DNA of 64,000 nt from Ornithodoros turicata (Eukaryota > Arthropoda > Arachnida > Ixodida > Argasidae): the NCBI RefSeq assembly GCF_037126465.1, contig NC_088202.1, positions 116,620,623 to 116,684,622 of the forward strand. Direction: 5' to 3'. A program made the translations under genes and the position numbers. Within the stretch, counting starts at the first letter, position 1. Each line of letters starts with the position of its first letter. Shown here piece after piece: positions 24,124 to 35,326 of this stretch. The notes below the pieces were generated by a model. That model saw only the letters and a program-made list of their open reading frames with translations. It had not been told where the DNA came from and did no database searches.

Positions 24124-24320
24124 ACTAAGGCATGCAGGCGGGGTAGTTGGTGACGATTCATACTGAGCAAACTATTGAGACGATCATGAATCATAGTAAT
24201 GAACCATGCGCATAAGTCATACTAAGGTATGCAGGCGGGGTAGTTTGTAACTATTCATTGCATACTGAGCCTACTGTTCATACGATCATACGGATCGTAC
24301 AATCATGAATAATACGATTC
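24124..24320. repeat. Two tandem ~95-bp units
   Basis: CTAAGGCATGCAGGCGGGGTAG (24124) recurs as CTAAGGTATGCAGGCGGGGTAG (24223) at about 99 bases distance. Both are followed by a diverged ATTCATACTGAGC and ATCATGAAT block. It is a direct duplication of unknown origin. Confidence 0.65.
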
Positions 24321-24469
24321 CAATTCAGTCGTCATCGTCTCTCGTCCTTGTTGTTCCTGATGCTTGTACACTCAGTATGACTCTGATAACCATACGGAAG
24401 TCAATCAACGGATTGTACAGAGGGAGCCGGTATGTGCACATGGTGAAATAATTGCAGCAATATGACGAG

Positions 24470-24835
24470 GACACGGGTTAAGAAACAAGGTAAACAGGAC
24501 GTCTGCAGACTCGCAATTTACACTTTCTTTCACGGACGGGCTTATTTATATAATAAACGACGCGGAAACGGAGTTCATCTTCTATCGCGCTTACTAAGTT
24601 GGAAGTTGATCATCTTGGGCCATTCTGCACGCGGTGCTGCGACGGTGCAAAAACGATTTCCGGAGGTACTAGATCAGTGTCACGCATATGTGGGTTGCAT
24701 TCCGGGGCGTGGAGCTCACTCTAGCGGAAGTAATCAGCCTACGTTTATTATATATGAATGCCTGTCCGTAAAATAAAGCTTCTCTTGTGAGTATGCAGGC
24801 GTCCTTCCTACCTTGTTTCTTAACCGGTGCCCAAC
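24470..24835. repeat. Foldback element, ~110-bp arms
   Basis: GGTTAAGAAACAAGGTA on the left recurs inverted as TACCTTGTTTCTTAACC at about 24808-24824. Further in, CTTTATTATATA-type and CGGACGG/CCTGTCCG blocks also face each other. The loop of about 150 bases has no domain. Both arms are translated open by chance. Confidence 0.65.
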
Positions 24836-25570
24836 GTCTTTTTGCTGCAGTTCTTTCACCATGTATACTGAAGTCTTCAATTGTTCCAGTTGTCGCGGTT
24901 TTGGCGTACGTTTGTGTATGGCCTGCTATTAGTTGCAATCAATTCTTAATTTCAGCGTCGTTGTGTATGTTGTGTACATCCCCTGCGTTATCAGTAGTGT
25001 ATTTGTATTTATTTCTATTTATGTATTTGTTGTGCTGCAACAAAAACAGCAACGAAGCCGAGTCAAAAGGCAAACTAGTTGCCTGACATGGGCCTTAGCT
25101 CCGTAAACACACACAATGAATAAAATATGCTAAAACACACACACACACACACACGCTTATAAACATGTAGTAAGAATGAATTATTCTAAAAAGCAAAAAA
25201 GTTAGAGGTAGACTCCGCTCACTAGTTTTGTCGTACTATAAGTAGTACATGCTTAATAGGCGCCGTGCAGAAAGTAGCGGAGGCTACATTAATAATGCCT
25301 CAGACAGACCCTCATTCATTGATTCTGGTTTTGTTTATTCTTTTTTTTTTTTTCATGGGTGTTTTATTACTTTTTTCGTGAAACGTTTCAGCCACCAAGA
25401 CAGCTTCCTCCATTGGCCCTCATGTTATAATTGCGTATTAGATCGATCTCAATACGTACTTGTAGTAGTGAGTGAGCAAAAATGTAAGAGTGAAAGGAGG
25501 GTGAGTGAGAGTGAGTGGCTGGTTTGTCGTCCCTTCAGATGACGCACCCCGAAAGTCACTGGAGAGGCGT

Positions 25571-25690
25571 GTTAGCTTAGCTCAATTGGTAGAGCCCTGG
25601 ACCGGCAATCCAGAAGATGTGGGTTCGATCCCTACAGCTGGCTAACCTTTTCAGTGACTTTCATCTTTCAACGTACTTGTCTTTGTACGA
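25571..25690 (+). mobile_element. tRNA-derived SINE (type A), full head
   Basis: 25571-25642 folds as a complete cloverleaf: acceptor GTTAGCT/AGCTGGC (two G-U pairs), D stem GCTC/GAGC, anticodon stem CTGGA/TCCAG, T stem GTGGG/CCTAC with TTCGATC loop. Anticodon would be GGC (Ala), but position 33 is C, not T, and no Pol III T run ends it: it continues CTAACCTTTTCAGTGACTTTC. The tail recurs at 9391 and 48461 (inverted), so this is a SINE, not a tRNA gene. GAAAGTCACTG lies 5' of the head and CAGTGACTTTC 3' of it, an 11-bp inverted pair. Confidence 0.72.
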
Positions 25691-25959
25691 GGCACTGTTT
25701 TTTTTACCACTTCAGTAAAGTACTAGATATCTTAAGATGAGTGAGCAGGTGCGAATGATCCATTGTTCTATTTTACGATCACTACAACAATAAGGAGTCA
25801 GGAAAGGGCAGTAATATTGCAAACAACAAGACGTGATCGCTTTCAAAAGCGACGGCAATTTGTGATTGGACCACAGATTGCCTAGGTGTTTCCGCTGAAG
25901 CGGTCTGTCTGGGGAAAAGGAAAATTAAGGTGCTGTTTCTACGTTGCCTTCTAAGTACG
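25691..25959. other. Unassigned interval
   Basis: No feature recognised. Confidence 0.3.
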
Positions 25960-26325
25960 TCATGCCTAAGATGAGTGATGGCACCATAGCCACTGTCGCC
26001 TGTTCGCCGCTCCTCGTGCCACTCTGATCGAGCGGCTTGCTGCCCTAGGGCTGAGGGAGGTCTCGCTGGCAACGCTACTGGGCCCTCTGCAGCGCCCCAT
26101 TCAGTGGCGCGTCGGAAGGGAACTCGTACGCTTCCTTACTGACACAGGGCTCGCACTCAGCCTGTGACTGCGCTTCTTTTCTTTCGCTCTTTTCGTTTTT
26201 TCTCTCTTTTTCTTCATTCTATTTTTCCTTTTTTGTAAGCGGGAATAGCAAGTCGGCTTCTGGAGCGAGGCTAACCTTTCCCCTCGTTCTTTGTTTTGTT
26301 TTTTCAACAAACCTATATTCCCCCA
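25960..26325 (+). pseudogene. LINE ORF2 end and 3' UTR (family 2)
   Basis: The frame ending at 26165 reads VSLATLLGPLQ ... ELVRFLTDTGLAL-stop, matching the end at 57911-58037 (LSLATLLGPTQ ... ALAQFLRSCGLL). After the stop both have a C/T-rich tract, GGGAA(T/C)AGCAAG(T/C)C, then ACATATTCCCCC or CCTATATTCCCCC. This is a separate LINE family from that at 8255, 5'-truncated. Confidence 0.65.
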
Positions 26326-27027
26326 TAGCATGATTACGGCGTCAGGCTACCTGTGACGTCATTAGGCTGAGACAATAAGTGCATAAGCACTGTTTCTACC
26401 ACTGACTATCAAGTGCCGTGTTTGCACAATTCCGTCCTCAGAGAAATCGCAGAAAGTCGTGTCATGAGCAGGAAGCTGCACTCCTTCACGAACAGTAGTG
26501 CCCCATGAAATCAGAAATCAGAGGGCTATTCTAGCACTCTAGAAATTACTAGCTCCACATCAGTTCCAAGTGATGTAGATGGTCAATAAAATTTTGTCGA
26601 CGAAACCTTGAGTGTTGAACACAAGTTTCAATTCTCCAGTGCGGTGATAAATCAGTGTGCATGCTATCCTGTAAAGCGTGCTTTGTCTGGTAAACACTCC
26701 TGTGTGTAGGAGAAGCTGAGTGTACGCTTTCTCTACAGAGATGTGAAAGAAGGGCGCACTTGTACCGTAAGAATTATATTGAGATTAACGCATTATGCAA
26801 TCGCAGCTCCAACAGATCATGGCAAGTATACTGAAAAAAAAAAAGGTAAAGAAACTTGCTTTTACAACCAAGCTTTTCTGTAGGCATCGTTACAACAGGC
26901 CCCTGCCTGTACCAAGAGGACACGTTCAGCGGACGCCAAATATATTGTTACATGTAGGAAGTAGGTTACACGTCAATACTGTGGCACCTTTTCTGATGAA
27001 AAAAAGCAGAAATGCTACCAGTTGAGC
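26326..27027. other. Unassigned interval
   Basis: An A run lies at 26835. No domain or repeat family recognised. Confidence 0.3.
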
Positions 27028-27762
27028 TCAGGCAGGGAGGTCCCATCTACCTCTTGGATTTTCATTATTTTTTTTTTTACATTTAGAAGCTCATCGTACA
27101 TGATGACCAACAGCGGTAAAATGAATAATTTATACGAAATATTTTTCACGCAAAAAAAAAAAAAAAAAAACGAGAAAATCCGGCCCTGAATTCGAGTGTT
27201 TCAGTTTTGCCGTGTTTGCACGCGTATATCTCCCGAGTTTTAAAAGATACTGCAGTCAAATTTTTTAATGCTTTAGTATGAGTACAGGCCAGCAGTCCGA
27301 GCGCAAATTTCGGCGCGCTGGGGCAACGCTCTGTGATATAAAAAATGGCGAACATGCTCTCTCGTGCGGTTTTGTTCGAACTTCGACGCGTGATTTCTCT
27401 CACTGTAGATATTCCTCACTACCCTATTTTATATCACTTCACTCAGCTTTTAATGCTGTTTCATCTGGTATATATATCGTGCGTGTACCCCCTACAGGTA
27501 TCTGCTGAAACAGGCAAATGTCAAGGTATATTAAAAAAAAAAAAAAGATTTTGAGCGTCCGTTTCTCGAAAAGGCCCCTTTTTATTTATTTTATATTTTT
27601 CCAGGACATGGCCCGATGTTAGACCTTTCATCTTACGTAAAAAAAGTCTGCTTCAAAAGGCGTACACTGGCGATTAGCGCGTTAAAACGCGGCCCTAGTT
27701 TGCGTGCGTACGTGTCGGAGCCCGGCAGCCTGTACCGCGGGATGGCGGGCCTCGTGTCGATG
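27028..27762 (+). repeat. Left terminal inverted repeat of the 2.75-kb transposon
   Basis: The sequence runs from TCAGGCAGGGAGG to GTGTCGATG and is matched inverted at 29052-29778. It contains A runs at 27153 and 27532 which differ in length between the arms. Confidence 0.85.
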
Positions 27763-28248
27763 CTCCCTTTGTTTGAGCAAGGTTGTCTGGCCTTAGCCTT
27801 ACCTGAGCTATTCGTCGGCAAACTTTTGATGTCCTGCTGAAGAAAAAATTCACTTCTGGGAGTTAGTGATTTCCAACAAAGGATCAGAATGAAATCCTAC
27901 GTGCCGTAAAGCCGTATTTCAAGGGCTAGGTCAAACTTAATGGTCAGCGAAGGTAAAACCTCACTCTTGCAAGCTCCGTACACGGTGATATCAATACTGT
28001 ACAAATAAATATCGAGTTAGGAATTGCTTTTTTCCAGGGTTCCCGCAAGTTCCTGCGAAGCGAAGCTTGCGTTACTTCGTTTTACGATATTTTTAAGTTA
28101 TGCAGAGGGCTTTTAGCACGAAATGCGTGTGCTGTGCTGAACTTGCAGCAGTACATTTCTTCTTAGACCTTGGGAAGTGGGCGAGTTCCCGCATTTGTCA
28201 TAGTTACATTAGATACTTTCAGAGCAGAGCCATACGGGAGACCACCTA

Positions 28249-28860
28249 ATGCACTTCGATTTCGCTCAAAACTGGACAGTAGATATGCCTAGCGAAATAC
28301 AGGCGTGCCACTGCGGAAAACAGATTTCCATATCCACATGTGTGGTAACAGCTGGCACAGAAACGCACAGTTTTGGTGTAGTGAGCGACGACTTCTGTCA
28401 CGATTCAGGACAGCCACTGTTAGCTTCCATAGCTATTGAAGAATGTCTTGACGAGGGTGTTCCTCCTGCAGCTAATGATTTACGTATCAGATGGAGCGGC
28501 GAGCCATTTTAAAAATCGGCATAGGCTCTATGAGCTCTCTAAATCTACTTTTACGAGCGCGACATGACTGTTCAGGAACAGTCCACGACAAAAGTGTGTG
28601 ACAGGATCGGTGTGACAGGAATCAAGCACCATGCCACGACACCTAACTTGCGTTCACTCGAGCGAGACGTCATCTTAGAGTCACAAGATATGATAACGTG
28701 CTTGCCAAAACACCTAACGCGCGTCCATTTACTCCATGTACGGGCTGAGGACGTGGCTTCTTTTAGAATGCAAAAGAAAAAGCAATGGGAAAACCTATAC
28801 CGCATCAAAGTGGCATACAGGGTTCGCATGCGTGGCAAAGCAAGACACCGGAAAGTCTAA
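28249..28860 (+). pseudogene. Broken DDE-like transposase
   Basis: The first frame (28249-28512) has HFDFAQNW, then VVSDDFCHDS, then a WSG segment. In the next frame, starting near 28500, SHFKNRHRLYELS follows, which continues the expected (W-S-D-G)-x-S-x-F-K-N block; a one-base change of frame and probable loss of the Asp of WSDG explain the break. A third frame (28564-28860) holds VCDRIGV and KHHATTPNLRS, resembling the C-D-G-I-G-x-x-K-x-x-A-T block near the end of such transposases. The order H-F-D-F-A-E-N, S-D, W-S-D-G-F-K-N, C-D-G-I-G is one I associate with a widespread but poorly named animal transposase group. Non-functional here. Confidence 0.6.
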
Positions 28861-29051
28861 GCCGAGAAACATTTATAGCTAGTACCGTGGACAGTGAGTG
28901 CAGAAGAGTGACGTTTTCAGAGAAAATGAGTGAAATCATTCGTCGCTGTCACTGCGAAAGATTGCTTTTTCGCAGTCTTGTAAATATATCGACATAATCT
29001 ACCACTTTTGATTATGTGTTGTACACACAAAGTTGTCCCTTTCTTGTACGA

Positions 29052-29778
29052 CATCGACAGGAGGCCCGCCATCCCGCGGTACCGGCAGCCGGGCTCCGAC
29101 AAGTAGGCACGTCGACTAGGGCCGCGTTTTAACGGGCTAATCGCCAATGTATGTCTTTTGAAGCAGAATTTTTTTACGTTAGACGAAAGGTCTAACATTG
29201 GGCCGTGTCCTGGGAAAACATGAATGAAGTAAAAAGAGGCCTTTTCGAGAAACGGACGCTCAAAATCCTTGTTTTTTCGAAATATACCTTAACATTTGCC
29301 TGTTTCAGCAGACACCTGTAGGGGGTATACGCACGATATATATACCAGATGAAAGAGCATTAAAAGCTGAGTGAAATGATACCAAATAGGGTAATGAGGA
29401 ATATCTACAGTCAGAGAAATCACGCGTCGACGTTGGAACAAAACCGCACGAGAGAGCATGTTCGTCATTTTTTATATCGGAGAGCGTTGCTCTTGCGCGC
29501 CAAATTTTGCACTTGGACTGCTGACCTGTAGGAATACTAAAGCATAAAAAAAATTCACTGCAGTATCTTTTAAGACTCAGTAGATATACGCGTGCAAACA
29601 CGGCAAAACTGAAGCACTCGAATTCAGGGCCGGATTTTCTGGATTTTTTTGCGCGAAAACTATTCCGTAGAAATTATTCATTTTACCGCTGTTGGTCATC
29701 ATGTACGATGAGCTTCTAAACAACAACAAAAAAAAAAAAAAAGGAAATAGAATAGGTCGATGGGACCTCCCTGCCTGA
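29052..29778 (-). repeat. Right terminal inverted repeat of the 2.75-kb transposon
   Basis: This is the reverse complement of 27028-27762 with scattered substitutions and A-run length changes, ending at the outer side with ATGGGACCTCCCTGCCTGA. Confidence 0.85.
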
Positions 29779-29844
29779 ACTGACGTGAAACTAGCCACAT
29801 CTGCTTGGTACTGATTCTATATAGAGGGTGTTTCTCTCTTTTTT

Positions 29845-30385
29845 GTGTGTGTGTTACAGAAACGGGGATATTCCTTGTTGTAAGCCATTCCTTGTTTAAA
29901 AAATTCTTAAACGCGCACGTGTGTTTAAATATCCCTCGCTGCATTTCGGTAGGCAAATGAGCCGAAACAAGAACTGCGCACTTTTGGGTAGCAGAAATGA
30001 CGTGACCTTCGCCATATCTGGGTCGGAGAGCGGTCTACCTGGCTAACTGATTAGCTCCAACACCAATCAGCTCCATCGCTCCAAAGCACGTGTCCCTCTC
30101 ACGTGGACTGCCTGTCACGTGGATGCCGCTCGAGAAGTGCATAGTTCTTGTTTCGGCTCATATATATAGCGAAATTCAGCGATCGATATTTCAACACACT
30201 TGCACGTTTAAGGGTTTTTTAAACATGGAATGACTTTCAACGAGGAATATCTCCCATTATGTTATCCGGCTTATGCGCGAAATGCCCTAATTAAAAAGTT
30301 AATTAATAAACTTTAGGAAATTAGTAATGATGTACTTACATGCTTCCTCCGGGAGAATGTTCGCCCGGTCATATAACTAAACTGC
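29845..30385. mobile_element. Composite foldback repeat D, copy 1
   Basis: The left arm (about 29865-29975) and right arm (30142-30262) are inverted copies sharing CCATTCCTTGTTTAAA-type and GAGCCGAAACAAGAACT blocks. A tail at 30314-30380 (TTAGTAATGATG, CCTCCGGGAG) follows. The same plan occurs at 35660-36310 and 48830-49340. The centre contains GATCGCTCCAAA-like and CACGTG motifs. No coding. Confidence 0.65.
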
Positions 30386-31149
30386 ATAAACGGCATATAT
30401 TTTGCTCTGCTAGACTTAATAAAAAATATGTAACGAAAAAAAAAAACACACTCTTTATATCGCTTTTATATCCCAGAGTTTACGAAGGTAACCAAAGAGC
30501 TTTCCTGAGGTACGGCAGGCGTAACATGAAGTTAATATAACGTACACATACCATCATTTTTAAGAACTTGCATAATCCCGTTGAATGAGGAGAATCATAA
30601 CAAGCAACAAACATTCCGTCGAACCCATCTGTCGCTGAGGCATTGTGCATTGGTTTGCCCACAAGTACGCAACTTTTTTAGACACACTTGGCGAGAACGA
30701 ATGAATTCAATGCCGAGTTGCGTTGAGTTGAGTTCGTGAGGAAGGGACCCTGAGTTTGTGCGCTCAAAATATGATCCAAGAAAAACGCGCCCATTGTGCT
30801 CTGTCTCTGCCTGTGGAACCACTATCTCCATGTATATATATATTTCTCTTTTACGCTCACCCATCCAGCTTGAAGACTTCGTTTTTCTGACACGTGAAGC
30901 CTCTCTGAAGGAGAAATACAAAAGTAGCGCATCCTCGCCTTATATTCACGCCATATTCTCTTCTATTTCTGAAGCGCTCCCATTTCTTCCTATATTATTC
31001 TGTCAGGAGCGAACGCGTTCTCACTTTACACTGCATCCGCGCCGAAATAAAAGGCTGTGGTAGGAAAGCTGCAGCGTGTTGATCACGGCGACGGGCCGCG
31101 TCATAGAATGTTTAAGGTACGGAGCTTTGCTTCTTCAATCATGCAAGTC
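30386..31149. other. Unassigned interval
   Basis: An A run lies at 30436 and a short AT repeat near 30830. Opposing open frames at 30595-31063 carry no domain. Confidence 0.3.
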
Positions 31150-31640
31150 TTGGGTAGTGACTAAATTACAATTAAATTGTAACTGTAACCGGTTACTTTT
31201 TGCAGTAACTAGTTACTTTTCTACACAAGTAACTTGTAACTGTAACTAGATACCGCTTTTGGTTAAAGTAACTGTCAAATGCAACTGTGCTTAAGTTACT
31301 CAGGTATCGCAATATTTTCCATGCGTCAGTTCCGTAACGTCGTTGTCGTCGTCGCAACTCCACGAATTTTGTCGTCTCCTATACAGCCAGAACGATCTCA
31401 GACTAACTCCCACCATGCTGTTACAGCCCATGTGAAATCCTCCGTTTATAACAGGTTGTAACTATGCTAGGACTTTACAAGTGCTAAAACAAACTCGTTG
31501 AGAGATAATTTTATTCGATATTTTTTCGTTAAAGATAACCGTAAAGTAATTAATGTGGGAACTGTAGCTGTAACTAGTTACATTTCACGAAGGGTAACTG
31601 TAACTTAGCTACCTTTCCCGGGTAACCTACCCATGACCGA
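31150..31640. mobile_element. TAACT-rich hAT-type MITE
   Basis: The element begins GGGTAGTGACTAAATTAC and ends GGTAACCTACCC, inverted. Many (T)AACTAGTTAC and GTAACTGTAAC motifs line both flanks. Similar motif-rich elements are at 33451-34065 and 50383-50515. MITEs with GTAAC/GTTAC repeats and CAG-ends are common in arthropods. Confidence 0.6.
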
Positions 31641-33059
31641 ATCATTCCGAACTTTTCATGATGATTATTCTGTAACCCTGCTTTAATACCTAATCGCAAT
31701 TGCTTTGCTAAGGGAGCAAAGCACGAAATAAAGGTTAAGGGATCATCACCGAAAATGTACACTTTCTGAGTAGCCTTTCGTTTCGGGTGCCAGAAAGTTA
31801 TGATCTGTTATAGATTACATAGTTAAAAACTTAAGAATTTACAATAAATGCAATTGGGTGTCTGACCACTGCGCAAGAAGAAATGTACCGGGAGAGTACA
31901 AGAACCTTTTTTTTTTTCTATAATCAAACTCAAACTCAACTGCCGGACGGCTGACACGCAACCAATAAGGCTATAAGTTGGATTGGACGTACGTACTGCC
32001 AATTCTATTGTGAGGCGGTAATGTCGACTCTGTTGTGACGGTGTAGGTAGCGCATGTACGCGACTGAACCTTCACATCAATGCTTGTATGCCCATTGCAT
32101 TGACGATATTTTCTTCTCGAAAGTTTTCACAGACGAAGAACGTTGATCAAAGTGTTCAAATCACGACGTGATTTGATCGTAAGAAGTTATTCCAAATGAA
32201 TGTGTGATGCAAGCCTTCCTGGGAACCATAACATCAAAAAAGCCCCACATACTCTGATATACGTGCCAACATTTGGAAACCGGAACGGCACTGTCCTGTC
32301 GCGTGATATCTACGTATCATATAGCGCTCCCTGCTCATGATGAAAGGGGTGTCGCTGCATGACTCACGATGCACCGTCTATCGCTTTCTCCAATCTCGCT
32401 GATTGTGACATCATTGAGATACAACATCTGTCCCGCGAAGACACGAGCCAGCGAAAGATAAGCTGTGCCAGTCTATAGCCATTTCCAAAACACTAGTTAG
32501 GAGAGACGCCAGTGGAGCAGAAACAACTGACTGGTGCGGCTTAGTTGCGGCCCCATATAGCCTGGGCTGCCTGGGGCTGTCTTTCGAAAATGACGCGGTC
32601 GCCGGACAAGGAGAGAGGGGTGAAACATACAATTCAATCGCCGGCGTCGATCTCCTACAAGCGGACCATTCTGGCCGACTGCGCTTGTCTGGGTTGCCAG
32701 CAGCGGTACTAGGTTAGATCCAGTGGAGCGTGAACCATGCGGCCTAATATCACTATATTGCGAACTGTCAACTCTCTTTGCCGTTTTGTGGTGTGACGCG
32801 TCAACCTTGGTACCGAATCCTGCGCGACGTATCCTTCTATTCCGGCGATTTTCCCTGGCCTTGTCATATTTTCATTGGTCATAACATCAATACCCATCAA
32901 AGCAAATTAAACCGTTGCGCGAATAAAGTTTAACCAGTTCATGTCGAAGGAAACACACTTCTGAAGAAGAAAACGTCCAAAGCTTTTCTAGTTACGTAAC
33001 AATTGGGGGACAGATTTACACGTAAAGTGAATAGGGTGAGAGACTGGGCCGTTTGGACG
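31641..33059. other. Unassigned interval
   Basis: A T run lies at 31905. Short frames at 32411-32632 and 32709-32900 (minus) lack motifs. No repeats recognised. Confidence 0.3.
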
Positions 33060-33430
33060 TTAAAATAAGGCAAATCCCCTGTGCTCGATGAAAAAGAAAG
33101 GACGGACGTAGAAGGCGCTGATGTGAGTCAGTTCAGTGACTGAGTGAGTGAGCCTGATGCTGGGTGTTCGCCTTATTTTAGTTAGGTAAGGCGAGTCCTC
33201 CCCCCAATTCTGTGGCTACATGCTGCACGTGCCGCAGAGTAGGACTGCGGATAATATCGACCACCTGGGACTCTTTAACGCATGTCTTCCCATTTCGCCT
33301 ACTCCGGTTTTGCCTAATCTTTTTTCGCCAATGATCTACCCATCCCTCAGCATGTTCGCCAACCTACAGATACAGGGTCCCAGTTCGCCGAATATATGCG
33401 GGAGGTGCTCCCGTTTCGCCTACTGATGCA
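33060..33430. repeat. TTTCGCCTA-type repeat, left piece
   Basis: TTAAAATAAGGC (33060) faces GCCTTATTTTA (33169-33179). Then TTTCGCCTA/TTTGCCTAA motifs recur at 33294-33425. The same motifs, in both orientations, recur at 34190-34315, on the other side of the hAT-type MITE, so one older repeat seems split by it. Confidence 0.45.
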
Positions 33431-33450
33431 TGTCACCTGATATCACACGT

Positions 33451-34065
33451 ATCCAGAGTTGTGCCTAACTCGTTAAAAGTAACTCGTTGCTTTGTAACGG
33501 TCACTTGTTTTGGTAACGAAGTAACGATTCCGTTACTTTTAAAAAAATAGTAATAGTAATGGAATTAGTTACAAAAATTGGTAACTCGTTACTGGCGTTA
33601 CTCGTTCCGTTTCAGCGAGGAGGAGCACATTTCGGCACTCTGTCTGGCGCAATGCATGCAGATTTGGGCTGCGTGAGGTGATCCTGCCTGCGACGTGGCC
33701 TGCGTGACGTGGTGATCTCCGATCACCCCCACTTCGGAAACAAGGGAGAAGGTCCAGGCAAACTGATATAGACTCATGGTAACGGGCCGGGAGACACGGA
33801 ACACGAAGGACGGACGACAAATTTCGAGCATCAGCTTCTTCTGAAGTGCAATTCCTCATTAATAAAGAGTTGAAGGCAAGTGACGGCATGTTCGTTGGCT
33901 CCTTTAACTATGCTGTGGTAACGTAAAAGTAACTCGTTACCTGTGAGTAACGAGAACTCGTTACTTTTGTATGTTAGTAACGAGTAACGTATTTAGTTAC
34001 TTTTTCCTGATGTAACGGGTAACGGTATTTAGTTCCTTTTTTTCGGTAACGAGCACACGTCTGCT
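33451..34065. mobile_element. TAACTCGTTAC hAT-type MITE
   Basis: It starts CAGAGTTGTGCCTAACTCGTT. The right end, inverted, reads CAGACGTGTGCTCGTTACC. Both flanks are dense in GTAACGAGTAAC/GTTACTCGTTAC motifs. The central 300 bases (33600-33900) are of unrelated composition with an open minus frame of no known domain. No 8-bp duplication could be confirmed. Confidence 0.65.
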
Positions 34066-34189
34066 GACATGATTTTGACTTCGAAATGTAAAAGATTTTA
34101 CGACTACGCAGAGCTGTCGACTGACGACCAGATTCATTTCATGCAGTAGTCAATCACTATCGGGGCGGGGCGACATTATCGGCTCACTA

Positions 34190-34315
34190 TCTCCTCGCTC
34201 ACTACCTTCGCCTAATGCCGACAGTCTCATTTCGCCTAACGCCAGTCACCCCTCTCGCCTCTTTAATCCGATAACTTACATTAGGCGAAATGGAAATAAG
34301 CGAAACGGGACATAA
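34190..34315. repeat. TTTCGCCTA-type repeat, right piece
   Basis: CATTTCGCCTAA and TTCGCCTAATGCC motifs face TTAGGCGAAATGG. It pairs with the piece at 33060-33430. Confidence 0.4.
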
Positions 34316-34439
34316 GCCTTAAACGTGCGCTGGAAGTATCCGACATGCATTGCTGGGAGTCTGGGAGCAATGTTTACGTGCTCCACAGAAGAAAATATTG
34401 TTTCTGTTTCATACACAACAGTCTAGGAGTCGCTGCATC

Positions 34440-34739
34440 CTAAGTGTATTTAGCTCGACGCACTTTGGCAGTGGCCCTGATTGCGAATAAAGTTGCCGAG
34501 ATCTTTCTTAAGAATAAACATAGAAGGGTTCTGCTGCTCTGGGCAACCTGTAAAGTTTCCAGCGAATGGTTGCATGCATATTCAAGGACGGCGGGACATT
34601 CGTTCAGAATGTTCGGCGTATTGTCTTTCCGGTGTACTGTGCCCAATGTGTTTTCGCAGTTGTGTGCATACCATGTCGTCGTAGCTTCGCCTGGTCTTGA
34701 ATAATTCTGTCCCCCTTCTTTCCCTTCCAAAGAGTCCAC
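34440..34739 (-). pseudogene. Possible LINE C-terminal relic
   Basis: A 99-codon minus frame has KDNTPNILNECPA, like the D-T-x-E-H-I-L-x-E-C-P part of the CCHC knuckle at LINE ends, with CEN upstream where the paired Cys would stand. The second Cys and the His are lost, so the match is weak and the assignment tentative. Confidence 0.3.
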
Positions 34740-35326
34740 TCACTATTCCAACATCTCGCTGGCTGGCTTCGCAAGACGGGGACACGTCAGCCTTCGTTTC
34801 TAGTCACCACGCTTCCCATCTTCATAATTCATACCCTCGCTAAAATTTTAGAAGTTCTTAGAACCATCGGAGGAAGTTGAGGGCTTCACAGAACTGCGCA
34901 ACTCGTTCATTTGAACGTGTGCAAAAATATTGCGCAACTTTCCTTTTTTTTTTTTTTTCTAAGTTTACACGTGCATACCTATACAAAATAATGACTGTTA
35001 TATAGAGTCGGAGACGGAAAGTAAAGCGTCAACAGCTTATTAAAGAAGCTAAAGCTGGACTAATTAATTACTTGGCTATCGGTAAAAAGTGTCCACAAGT
35101 ATAGTCAACCTGTCGGAGGAGACTTCGCCCTCAGCGGGACACGCACCTAAATATAGAGGCTATTTTTTATTCTTCAAAATTTTTTAAAGCTCTCAGAGCA
35201 GCATAGATAACTTTTACCGTACCATACCGTACCATAGATCCCGTACATCCTCTCGAAGATGGTATATGCCTACTAGATGATCATGCACCGATTAACCGCA
35301 AATTAACGTTAATTAATTTATTAACG
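34740..35326. other. Unassigned interval
   Basis: A T run lies at 34945 and a tandem CGTACCATAC near 35218. AT-rich TTAATTAA-type sequence lies next to the SINE insertion site. Confidence 0.3.

Larger units (their letters stand above)
27028..29778. mobile_element. DNA transposon with ~730-bp terminal inverted repeats
   Basis: The left arm (27028-27762) and right arm (29052-29778) are inverted copies, about 85-90% alike by eye, both starting TCAGGCAGGGAGGTCCCAT at the outer end. Between them, 1.29 kb holds pieces of a DDE-type transposase on the plus strand. The arms themselves contain matching open stretches (KKVCFKRRTLAISALKRGP on the left, the equivalent on the right) which may be coding relics or chance. 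No clear target duplication: the left flank is AGTTGAGC and the right is ACTGACG. Very long TIRs with a small interior suggest an internally reduced copy. I cannot name the superfamily with confidence. Confidence 0.8.

Noticed and set aside
24462..24938. Opposing ORFs with shared VKKQG and YNKRR
   Set aside because: Explained by the foldback arms at 24470-24835.
25571..25642. Functional tRNA-Ala(GGC) gene
   Set aside because: The cloverleaf is complete, but position 33 is C, no terminator follows, and the tail is a repeat found at two other places.
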